In this document: positions 26,350 through 38,300 of the stretch, piece after piece | How the letters are laid out: every line of letters begins with the position of its first letter | Position numbering within the stretch: the first letter of the stretch is position 1 | Origin: Aulostomus chinensis | Lineage: Eukaryota; Chordata; Actinopteri; Syngnathiformes; Aulostomidae | DNA: 64,000 nt | Assembly (NCBI GenBank): GCA_037954235.1 | Contig: JBBMOA010000004.1 | Location: forward strand, 15,248,601-15,312,600 | Direction: 5' to 3' | Notes under the pieces: model-generated | What the model saw: only the letters and a program-made list of their open reading frames with translations | What the model was told of the DNA's origin: nothing | Databases searched by the model: none | Translations under genes and position numbers: made by a program

Positions 26350-29300
26350 TCTCCATCAGCGGCTCTCACCCCGGTCCTCGATAGTGTTCATGTAATCAGT
26401 CTGACTCACAGATAAATATCGGTAAACAAAGAGTGACGTTTCCCAGCTGGTTGGGATTTTTTTTTTTTTTCAGCTGTTCAGGCAGGTCGGTTATTAAAAA
26501 AAAAAAAAAAAAAAATTACAAAAAAAAAAACGAAAAACTGACACGTCCCCAAATCCCTGAGAGCCCGGTGAGCCATTCTTCCTGTCCCTGAGTTATACAC
26601 TTGCGTGGACGTACACAGTAAATGCTGAAGCATCCTGGAGTGACTGAAGCACAAAGCTCCCGCAGAAGGATCATAAATGCGCTCCTTTCTTTTTAAGAGA
26701 CAACCTCTGCGAATCCACACATTTCACTCACGTTTACTGAAAGTGACAGGCGTCAACGGACATTCTTTTCCATATTAGTAGGATTTTCATCTTAAATCAA
26801 TCGGCGTACGTCAAGTAAACGGTGGTTGCATTCTTAAGCTCTCCGGTCTGAGGGTGAGTGGAAGTTCACAGCCCATCAATGCAAATGAACAGCTTTCACA
26901 TGCAATTATACTCAGCGAGTGTGCGTGGAGCCAAGTGAGTAGCCAGCGGCTCCTGTGACGGCGTGTTGCCTGTGATGTTGAGTCTCAGAGTAACTTGGCA
27001 CCAACATTGGTTTCACCCAACAGGAGCACTGAATAAATTAATAAATCCGAAATCTGAATATATACATATCAAACCTATAGTTTGGGAAGAAGCCCTGGGG
27101 TTTTTTGGGTGGGTGAATCTAGTTTGTATCAAGTGTTCAGAATGTAACCTGAGCAAAACTATAACAGTGTGATCATCTTCCAGATCCTTTTAAAAATAGC
27201 AAGCAGTCTTTCCTATGAACTCATGATCACATTTCAGAAGTGTGAATACTTTACAAAGGGCACCAGGGCGATAACCTTTGAAGAGCAAAATTTCAGTCAG
27301 CATGTTTACATGATGTTAGAAAATGAAATCTGGATTTAAAACACACGTAAACAGGTCAGAAAGCCTTCAATCATACCGAGTTGATATCGTGCATGATGCG
27401 GTTGGAGATGGAGGTTTGTTTTTTTTTTTAACTTCGGTCACCGTAACAGTGGCGTAGGCGTTGCGCATGTTCCGGAGGCAATATTCAAGCCTGCAGTTGA
27501 CACCATCAGCAACAGTCAAGGAAATAAAGCCATGAGGGGTACACAATTTAATTTTATTTATTTTTTGCCAAAAGCTTATAGGGAGATATTTTACAAGTAA
27601 TAAAGGTTGACAGACCTTGTGTACCAAAGTCAATATGATCTGTACAATAAACAAGTTTTTACAGTATTCACATTGTTTTATGAACTGAAAACCACATTGT
27701 AAATGTGATTTTGAATAATTAACATTTTAGAGACTTGAATAAAATTGGACCAGTGCTAATATACATATTTTTAAATTTCATTATTTGCAGATGACATGCC
27801 TTTACATATAAAGATGCATCCCCCCTCATCATGACAGGTGCTGAAGCTAAAATGACGCATTTCTGGGCAAATTCTGCATTGTTGTCGTCGATCTTCTTTA
27901 AAAGTCTTTAATTTAAGTCAGCTGTTTGACAGGAAACGCCGCTTGCTACGTGTTTTATTTATGGAATGTAAAAATCTCACCCACCACCTACATTACGGAG
28001 GCTGATACAATTCTGTCAACAAATCAGCTGACCTGACGCTAAGTCCCACGCATGGACGAACAAAAGCCAGTCATAGTTCAGAGCTTGCATCTTTACTTTG
28101 TCTTATAAGTTTAAAAAAAACTGTCAAATTATATACATGGTGTCTTTGGATACTGTTCAGATGCTGGCAGGTTTCATTTGTTCTCCAGTCACTGTGCTGG
28201 TTCCGGTAAGGAGGTGGGGCTTAGTCGTAGGTGAATTCCTCCCCTGTTCTCGTTTACTGGGATGAGGACAGTCGTCAAATTAAACAGCCTGAGGCCAACT
28301 GTGCATGGCTTTGTTAATTTTCGACAAGTTTTTTTCTCTCTCTCTCTCTCTTTCACAACTGCGATAAAATTGAGCAATTCTCTGCATTACCAATTTAATA
28401 TTCCTATGACAGTTCTTCCGTGCATTTATTACGGCATGATCTCACGATGCAACAATCAAACCCACCCACAAGCCACCGCTAACATCACGGTGGATGGAAT
28501 CATGTTTTAATGCTGAACACATTCCAATTTTTCTCAGCCAAGCTCTATTATGACAGTTGATAGGATGTGAAGCTAAAAGCCCCGTCATGTCTGGCTTTAC
28601 ATTGGCGACGTGTGCCAAGCCTCCACTGAAGATCACACACTGCTTTTATTGTAGATGAACCGCAAATAGCGCTCTACATGCAACTCACCTTATCCTGTTT
28701 CTGTCATACGCTTGGCACTTTATTTTTGCTGCTAATATGTATGGCGTGTGTGTAACCCATTGCATCACTGGCAAAGAGTTGTTAAGTATTGTCAGCTACT
28801 CAAAACTCTGCTAAATGAAATGTGACTGTTTGTCTTAAACAGGCCTCAAATCCGAAACTGCTCTTCCTCCACCTAATCCCACCGGACTACGAAAATCCAT
28901 TGAAATATGTCACATTTCTCTGTATCCGCTGAATTGACAGAGTGTAGTACAAGCAATCCTTTAAAGCTGACAGATACCATGGTGCTCTCATAAATAAAGA
29001 GAATACAAAGACTAGCAATTTAATCTTCCTTCCATTTTTTTTTTTTTGGATTGAATCTCTCAGTTCCCTCCTTTTCGCCTGCAGAATTTGGTCAAATTAT
29101 TCAGTTTAAAGTAGAATTGCATCCAGATGTGGCCTGAGCCCATCTTATGGTCAGTCAGGGTCGGAGTGAGCGGTTCAAGGAGGCGCCCACGTGGATTTTG
29201 GCACACTTCAAGATCCACTCGAACAAACAAGGACCAGCGGTGACCCTTTACTCGCCAGCTTTGCCCCTCAGGGGGACCATTATACCTGTTCGGATAGCTC

Positions 29301-31590
29301 AGGGCTGACCTGCCCTATTTCAAACTCAATCAACATCCCACAGGAGCATAGTTATATTGCTCCACGGCTACAACACAGCCATTACACAATAAAGGGCCTC
29401 CTCCACTGAGCTTATATACCTACAGGAAAGACTGGCTCCTTTGAAGGAAAACAATCCAAGCACTAAATTGGGTTTTGATTCTTTTTTTCCGAACAATATC
29501 CAGCACGCACAATGGAGCCTATGGAGCCGATCCCGGTGGATGACACGCATGACTTCTTAAAGGTTATTTTTATGTGCACCCATGTCTAAAATCAGCCTCT
29601 CCTTCTCTGTAATGGATTCCTGTTGCTGCGCTTGGCTGTCATGCCCAAGTTAGCGGGATTGCATCATGAAAACGCTCCGACATGAATGTGCGTGTATGTT
29701 TAGGTGACGTCCGCTTGTTCCATCACGGGTAAAACAAAACAGATGCTTGGCATTTGATGTTTAACAGCCTAATCACAAAGTAGACAATTATTGCACTCCC
29801 TAATACCACACACTGGTCTTCATAAAAAAAAAAAATTTAAAAAAAATTTAAAAAGGGGCGGGGGGTTCGATGATGATAGGGGAATCCTTCAACCCTTCAG
29901 CCCTAGATCTGGAGGATCCAGAAGCGCAGGATCAAACAAGGACGCACACTTTCGAGGAGCAGACCAGACAAAAGCTTCTCTCGTCTTTGGCCTTGAGTTA
30001 AAAACGACTCAAGAATTTTTGAACTCTTGAACCGAGTCTTGATGTAGCTTTCGCTCAAAAATGTGACAAAACACAGGGTTTTTTTTTGTCACCTCAGCAG
30101 CTCTTAAGCCTGCAAGTCTAATTTTGTCGTGGCGACTGCAGCCTTTGTCAGCTCTTCTAACAGTGACACTCAAGAATCAGCAACACTGCAGGTTTTTAGT
30201 TTTTATTTGCACATGCTGAACAGTAATTACAGAACACTTCCAACTCACTGGTGTTCTGCTGAATTGTATATAAAGTGTAATTATCTATTCACGCATGAAA
30301 TTCTGAGGAGTAGGAAGTAGAAGTAAATCTATTTCAGATGCGAGGGTCACTGAAAAAACAGCACATGGTGAATTTGCATATAATGAACTAGATCTTAATC
30401 AACCTGATAATATTTTTCTTTTTATTAGTTGGATGGTGCTCATTTGTCCTTTTTTCCCCCAAATAATACATTTGCGTAGCAATGTTTTTTGTTTTTTTTA
30501 AAATAAATAAAACTTTATTTCAAATCTGACATGGACAGAAGTCTGCAGTCAGATCGTGTCTTGATGTTCTTTTTAACTCTATGGAAGTTCTGTTCATAAG
30601 TTGCAGTTTGAACAAAATCTGAATGTGATGAATGTTCAGTTTTCATCCAAATGTTCCGTCATTTTAATCAAAGTCTGTCAAAACATTTCAGTTCCTGAAA
30701 AGAAATGAAAAACAACCTGACAGGAAGACATAATCCTGTTGCATGGTTGCACGGAGGCGTGTGTTTACATTTCCCATGGCTCATCACTGTCTGATTGTTC
30801 GATCACACGAGGGGCTTGAAATCAAACACTCGACTTCTCCTACCAGATTTCACCCGCCGGAGAGATGTTCTTCTGGGGCTGCCACAAGATTATTTGGATA
30901 CGTGTCAAGGTTTTTAAATTGACAACCACAAGAATTTGGAGGACTTACCCCAGAAGGCCCGACTAATCAGACTGGAGACTTGGGGTATGCAGAGAGTTCT
31001 CACAGGTAGCGGAGCAGAATTGAACCCACCCAAAGTGGGTTTGACGACGAGACAGTTTGCTGCAAATCAGGGCATCTGCCAAGAAGTATTCCAGTTACTG
31101 GACTTGTGATGGTTCCCATACCAATGTAAGCAGGAAATGAAACCGTTATGCTAACTGTGGTCGTGCTGCAAGTTTATACCAACCACCATGTGACCGTTGA
31201 GAGGGAGAGAGAGTGATTGAAAAAAAAAAAAAAAAGAGAGATGGCAGCTCTTCCCATGCTTGAAAGAGCTACAAATGTTTCTAAAGGTTGTTGGTCATTG
31301 GATATCTCAATGGCAAAAATAATTAAGAAAATAAATCTATGTCATCACTACCAACCAACCGACTACTTTTGATCTCAAGGAATTGTAGCTCCTATTTGTT
31401 GGTGAAAAATATCTATCTCGACCACAGCATCAAGCTCACAGAATGTGTTTCGTTAAAACTGTCTTATCATTGTAATGAATTAACAGAGATTATATTTACA
31501 GTTGGTACACTTTTAAAGAAATTGATTTCAAATTAATGTGTGATCTCTTTGACGTTTTACAGTGTTGACCATGACAGCAAAGGACTACGC
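26350..31590. other. Non-coding stretch
   Basis: No exon supported. A T14 run (26457-26470) faces an A20 run (26496-26515) across 25 bases. T/C-rich and A-rich runs occur at 28337-28351, 29034-29048, 29824-29852 and 31220-31234. A 7-bp inverted repeat AACCCAC/GTGGGTT is near 31023-31042. No repeat family recognised. Confidence 0.55.
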
Positions 31591-31599
31591 AGTAATCTC

Positions 31600-32020
31600 T
31601 ATAAAGAGATTCTGCACATACATACAAAATCTGTAGGCAAGGGGAAAAAATGTCAGGAAGCTTCTGGTTTCTGTTTGATTCCCTTTGACCAATCACGTTT
31701 GAGCATCCCTCGGTGGTGTCAAGATAGAGAGTCGCTGTGGAGCACAAAAGAGTCGGAGCGCACAGGCTGAAATGCAAGGTTCGGAAAAATGTCCATAGTC
31801 TGATGATTGAACAAAGCTCTTGTGGTGATTTAAAACTGTTACCTGAGCGTTAAGTGGCTAGTTTTGAGGGGGGGAAAAAAATCCACTCATATTCATCGTC
31901 TTTCAACGCCATGCGAACGTTGCAGGTTTCTAAATGGACTGCAAAAACTGAGTGGTGCGTGGAACTGGATATCCGCGAGCTCCACCCTGAAATACTGGCC
32001 CTTCTTTCCAGAAGCTAAGT
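31600..32020 (+). repeat. Unnamed dispersed repeat, copy 1
   Basis: Aligns directly with 45610-45990. Shared blocks include TCTGTAGGCAAGG, AGCTTCTGGTTTCTG, GACCAATCACGTTTGAGCA, TAGTCTGA(T/C)GATT and CCCTGAAATACTG. No terminal repeats or coding capacity visible. Confidence 0.85.
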
Positions 32021-32029
32021 CGTCAGGCA

Positions 32030-35000
32030 TAGCTGATGGATTCTGAGATTGCCACCGCATCAACGCTCAGCATACTCTTCTGGACTTAACTACTGAGCAG
32101 CATTCTGCAGTATTTAGTATTCTGAGCAGTTTTCATTTTCGTCATGGGATCTCATACTTTGGTCTTTTCGGGAGACATTTAGCGTATGGACACATGCTGA
32201 GAGTGAAGTGCATATGTTTTGGACATCAAAGTGCTTTTACTTTGTACTGATTTCATAACTAAGTCAGTCTGCCAGCTTCCTGTTGATTTTTTCCCATGGT
32301 ATTATTAGAAAATGAAATGTGCGTAAGTAACCAGGCATTCTATTTGTTCTTGAAATTTGAGAGCTGATGGGAATTGGCATTTGCTGCGTAATAACTATTG
32401 CAGAAAAGGAAGAAAAGGTTCCCTGGAACTTCTTTGCTACATCTCCCAAGCAAACACTAACTGCATATTCTTCTGAATGCTGCAAATAAAGGCCAATATT
32501 CATTTGACCGAAAGACAGATATTTTTGCAGTTTACTGCCAGTCAAACTGCATGAAAAGTCTATTATCCTGGATACGAGCATCAGTCTGATGCAGCAGCTC
32601 ACGTGGTGCCATCAGCGTGCATGCTTTTGCCACGGTGATGATGCTACTGTACCGATGACGCAAAGAGAAGAAGTGAGCCCTTGCAAATGCGTCTTTCATG
32701 CAAATGTTACAGCTGAAAAAAACAACAACTTGAGATACTAATTTTGCATGACTATCTTTTGTGCATAATGTCACGCTGCATTTCTTATGGGTGGTCACAG
32801 GTCGTAGCAGCAGTTACACAGTGGAAGGAACATCCTAAATAACCGACAGTCTGACTTAGGTCCTAAAATGGAAGAAGTCATCTTTCAAACCCTCACAAAG
32901 TGCAAAGTTGGACCTCTTATTTCGGGGTTACCATCAGCTTTGGAGATATTGGCATATTTATTCATCTTTGAGCCCTAATTCCCACCTGACAGGACTGGAT
33001 TGCATGACGGAGTCTTTTAGGTGTTTAGGTGTGTCCAAGAGGCAACTCCACAGGGAATGTGCAGCATTGATGGAAGGCATGTCAAGCTGCATGGAGCGGA
33101 ATGCGCCAAACAGGAAGTCCCTACATGGAGGGCATAGTGAACCCCGGCAATTTTTGAAACCTAATGTGCAGACACCCAATCGCAAAAAAACCCCCAAAAC
33201 AAAACCCTAAAAAGGTCTAAATGTAACTGGTTACTCCAAATACACATAGAAATGTGTCAAAGCTGTGCCGGGTGGGATTGAGATGGCCCAGAATTTCACA
33301 GTCCATACCAGCCTTGAAGGATATGGCAGACTAATATCCAAAACTATCTGCTAAGCCCTACCCTATGGACATTTTGAATTTTTTGCAATTGCCTCAAGTC
33401 CCAGATGAGTCCCCACTGTCTTAGGGATTTACATTCTAGTTGATAAGTAACCTTTTAAGGAGTTATTTTACAAGAACTCACAACTGTTACCCAGCAATAG
33501 AGATTACAACCAAAACATGAACCGCATCTGCACAAGTGATGCATGAACTGATGTCTGAGTCGACTCTGGCTTCTCTGTTTCTGTTATTTGAGCAGCAGAT
33601 TTTCATGGCATCCGGCCCTCACAAAGCCTGCTGCACATACACTTTGTCTCTTAGCACCCTGAAAATAAGCAAGAAGAAAAAAAACAACAACATTCTGCTG
33701 TAGATAAAGAAAGATGGAGAACATTAGTATGCCCTGCTAACTAACACTAATTCCCTTCCCCATCAGCCAAAACCACTAATTGGGATAACATACACACTCC
33801 TGCCAGCTTCCCAAATGTAGCAATTTGATCAACCTCCGAGAGTAATTGTGCCAAACCAGGACTACAGCGAACAATGTGTAGTCACTGTCAGAGGTCATTG
33901 AAATTATCTGCCTACAAATTACTCTGTGGGTGCATGGGAATGCGAGGGCCAAAAGCAGAACCGGTTGGGGAGCGGCAAATTCAACTCTCTCATGGATAAT
34001 GTGGAGTTGGTCGGAGCCCAGGAAAGCATCATCACGGTGCAGATGATCTCTCTGCAATCCTAACTGCTGACATAAAGGAAAGACGCATCACTGCAAAACA
34101 CAGGATACGCAGCCGCAGCTCTCATATCAGATTCTTCGCATAGTTGGTGTTATTGAAAGATTGCCAGATGGAAATGATACCACTGGTCCACTGTTGTGTC
34201 GCGGACTTCCAGCCAACACTGACGCTAACATTTAATAACCCTACTGACAGCAATTTGTCCTTACAGGTCTATCAAACTGACACAGTTAAACAGTTTTAAC
34301 ACTATCTCTGAGGGGCAGGGACGAAATTTAGAAAATGAACTCATTACCTCTGCTTACATTTCGCACATTTCCTGACAGATGGTTCAAAGAGATTCTACTC
34401 AATAAGAATAGATCTGGAATGGCTTCCGTATGTGTACTACCACTGTCAGGGGCATACAGGAACACTGTAAAGTGGGTATGGTGGAAGGAGTGGATTCTGG
34501 CTCAGCATAAGGGGATAACCCTGGTATCATTAGTGCCATCCCAGACCACATGCTGCTTTGAATAGCTTTATTATTGGAGTCGAATGCTCCGTTGCTTGAA
34601 ATTTGCATGGGAAGTTCAACATTACCAGTGAGCCAAGTCTTCCTTCCTGTCCTATTTGGCATGCTAAGAAATAAACATCTGCAACTGGTCAGATGTCTCT
34701 TGGTTAAAAATTTATTTGATGGACGTCTCAAGGAGAAATTGCCGAATGCAGGGGTGAACGAACTTTTCCTCGAGGAGAACCAGAACTGAAGTGTAGTGTC
34801 GTTACACATTATGATGCCTTTTGGTTTTGTTCCAACAGTCTCCCTCTGCTGCCTGACTGAATAAAAAAATTGATAATTAGGGATCCGACATATTTAAAGG
34901 TAGAGTCCACAGCACATGAAGCTGTGAAGAGAAGGAAATGCAGTAATACTTGGATGAAATGGCATGTGGATAGAGCTTGTTCCGAAACGCTTTTGAGCAC

Positions 35001-35090
35001 TGCAGGAGAGGCTGGGAATGAAGACCAATGTGGAGTTGGCCTACTTTCTGCTGGACAGGTAGGCAAACACCGGGGTGAGCATGTCCTAAC
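32030..35090. other. Non-coding stretch
   Basis: No exon or repeat family recognised. The longest open frame (136 codons, minus strand, 34399-34809) has no recognisable domain. 33720-34080 is TAAT-rich and listed as a possible regulatory element. Confidence 0.55.
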
Positions 35091-35093
35091 CTG

Positions 35094-35366
35094 CATTTAG
35101 CTTGTGATAACCGGCCTTTAGCTTTTCCTGGCTGGCCTTTAGCTTGTCCTAGCCTGCATTTAGCTTGTGATAACCGGCCTTTAGCTTTTCCTGGCTGGCC
35201 TTTAGCTTTTCCTGGCTGGTGTTTAGCTTGTCCTAGCTGGCCTTTAGCTTTTCCTGGCTGGTGTTTAGCTTGTTCTACCAGGCATTAATCTTGTGCTAAC
35301 AGGCGGTTAGCTTGTCCTAGCAGGCATTAATCTTGTGCTAACAGGCGGTTAGCTTGACCTAGCCGG
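35094..35366 (+). repeat. 21-bp minisatellite, 13 units
   Basis: There are thirteen 21-base units with the consensus CCTTTAGCTTGTCCTAGCTGG and a partial unit before them. Units 1-9 are variants with TTTAGCTT(T/G)T. Units 10-13 are a doubled 42-base pair (CATTAATCTTGTGC then CGGTTAGCTTG) present twice, a small higher-order array. Length arithmetic is exact (13 x 21 = 273). Confidence 0.95.
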
Positions 35367-35371
35367 TATTC

Positions 35372-38300
35372 AACTCATGTGGGGCAGGGACCTACACTTG
35401 AGGTGCTGTTGAGTCGAGGAGGGGGGTGCCGAATTTGAATGAATGTTTTTATTCTACAAGTCACAGCGATTCATGCTACGAACTCTACTTTTTTTTTTTC
35501 ATCTCACAGGCCAAACCGAACTTCATGTTGGGCAATATGTTGGCCAGCCCTGACCAACGGAGTCTATTTTTTTTCTTCAACATATGCTCGTTCCACTGTT
35601 TGGAGACATTGTTTGTTGTATTAACAGATCTATGTTTCTGGACGTTCACAAGGCTTCCACTTGCACTCTTTGCTTGGGAACATGACCTTAATCAGAGGCG
35701 GATTTGCCATCTGGATGCTCTGGAGAAGTCTAGAATGTCTGTCCGTCCACTGGCTGTCTGCCTGATTCCATGCTTCATCAATCATAAACAGCTCCTAATG
35801 ATTGAATGAACAGGAAAAAAAAAAACAAAAAAAACTCTGTATGCTGAATCTCTACTGCAGGAGTCATTTGACGGCAGCAGCGCAGTAAATCAGGTGAAGT
35901 TAAAGATAAAGTCGACGACAACTCGACGCTCCTTACTGCGAGTGCAATAAAAGCTTTACGAGTAAAAATCTAATAAGGGTAATTTAACAAACCACCTGTT
36001 CAACAAGCATAAACATGTACAAAAGAGATATTTTTAACTGCTTTGTCTGAAACGAATTGTTATGGCAGCTGAGCCTGTGTAACAATATCTGCAGGCAGTG
36101 CATGATGATGACGGACAGACAGCAGGGGGATGTTCATATAAGCTGGTAAGTAACCAGGCAGTATTCAGGTTGCTGTTGCCCCCTTTCTCACTCTAATTTG
36201 CTTCTATCAACTAGGGTTTGCATGATTATTTGCAGTACCCATGTGATTCTACATGATCTTTATTCAAAGAAATTAGTTATTCTGATGAATTCATGTGACA
36301 TAAATCTATAGACATGCTTAAATAATGTATGACATTATGTGAAGAGTTGGTTGTGGTACTTCCGACCAGTCAAAGCATTTACCTCCATACATTGAGCTTT
36401 TTCGTGGAAACAGGGCGTATGCTGACCCCAATGTGTTTGATACGAGGTCATTCAATATTCGACTCAAGCTACAGCAGATATGACTTACTTTAGTTGTGGA
36501 TGACATAATTTTGCAGTTCAATCCAAAAGTTTGCATCGCCATGAGTTCTTTACCAAGAGCCAATGGTATTTTTGGTTTACTGAATAAAAATAAGCTCAAA
36601 CAAAAGTTTGAAGTGTTTGGTTTTGCAAAATAATCTTCAGATATGAACACAATTGCTGACTTTATTTTAAGCATAAATTTGATTGTTAGAAGTTCAAAGT
36701 TAAAGTCATACGATGATCACACTACGCCAATCAGTTGAAGAAAAACCTGGCATTATGAAATGAGTGGTAGTCCTGATTTATCCCTGATGGTTTTGGTTTT
36801 GTTGCTTCTGTCTACGTCAGTATTTTCACTGTCTAATATCTGTTAAAATGAACGCACTCCTCTGTTTTGCTGCAAAACAAATCTACCAACGGATGCAATA
36901 AACTCACTTGAACCTGCACCGTGGACATATGACTTCATCGTCACCACAACTAAACATTGTGTGATGACATTTAATGTCCCCAAAAACCTCTGTTGTCTTG
37001 TTTTACTGAAACCCATTCAAAAATCCCACCGACGACACCTCAAGGGATCTGTTGTTGGTTTTAGGGCTCATTCTTGCACCGCTCCATCACGATAGTCTTT
37101 GTTCATTAATTAATTTCTTATGAAACTATCCAGCTGTAAAGTCTACAATTGCATGCCATGACGTAAGAGGTTTTAGATGCTGATCTTCCCAAATTTCCTA
37201 TTGTATACCTTTTGGATAAAAGGCCTAGTCCTGTTATTATACGAGCAACAGGATACTTCTCACCTGGAAGCAGCAAAGGCCAGCTTGCTTCATGAAGTGT
37301 CATGGCTGGAAGATCACTTAGTCTTGTTTAATATGGCAAGAGCAGCCGCTTTATTGGAAGGATCTGCAGCGGGACACTACGTCGCTATGTGAACATATTA
37401 TATATATTTGTGCAATTACAAATGCGCATATCTCTACGGGTTTCTGTGCGAGTCCATGGGCTGCAGGTTTGAGAACTTATTTATACACCAATGCACTGAA
37501 ACTCGCATGTCAACACCTGTGTCATCAGCAATTCAGCAGGTGTTTGCGCCGTCTGTTGTCGACTAAACAAGACCATTCTCCCACCATGGACCCTGACCTA
37601 CAGTAAAAGTTCAACCCTTTTCTACCCTTAAGGCAGTTGAGGTCATACAAGTAGGTCACAGGTGGCAAAGTAATCACAATAAAGTAGGAATGGAGTTAAA
37701 TCTGGGGAGGGGGAACTTCCGAGACAAGAAGAGTTGGTTTTTTCCTCAGACAAACAGGGTCATTAGCACTTTCAGAGGGCATCCCAGCAGGGGTTTGGGA
37801 CTTTAGGGAGTTTGATCTCACTGAGGGTGTCTGAGGCCGTGAAATGAGGGGGCAAACCATGGGGAAGGGGCACAAATGGTAGAGCGATCACAGGGCTGCA
37901 AGTGGAGCTCAGTTTTAAAAAGGGAGGTCAGGTGGCTTTTTCATTTCTGCAAAAAGCGTCCGGTGAAACTGAAGCGATGCACAAAGGACAGGCACTGGGT
38001 TGACTGACAGACGCTAGAGGGACGGGGGTTAATGCTATTCTACTTACATCCATACAGCCAAAACAAAAGAAGAAATAACAAGAGAAAGTAAAGCACCCAG
38101 ACTTGAGTTCTCACTGAGAAAGGAGGATGAGAAATTGGACACATTAAGTGGTGGATGCTAAACTGTCAGTTCTAATAGGCAGTGAGGCAGTCACATTGTT
38201 CTTCTCCTTTAGGAGTCCAGGAGAGAACAGTCCAATGATCAACACAAGGGAGCCAATTAAAAACCAGACTTTGGCAGCCAACTACAATACACCGACCCTC

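Noticed and set aside
34399..34809. 136-codon minus-strand open frame
   Set aside because: No recognisable domain, no splice context and no codon bias visible. Within chance for a 64-kb window.
35094..35366. CRISPR-like regular repeat array
   Set aside because: Units are contiguous 21-base tandem repeats without unique spacers, in a vertebrate sequence.
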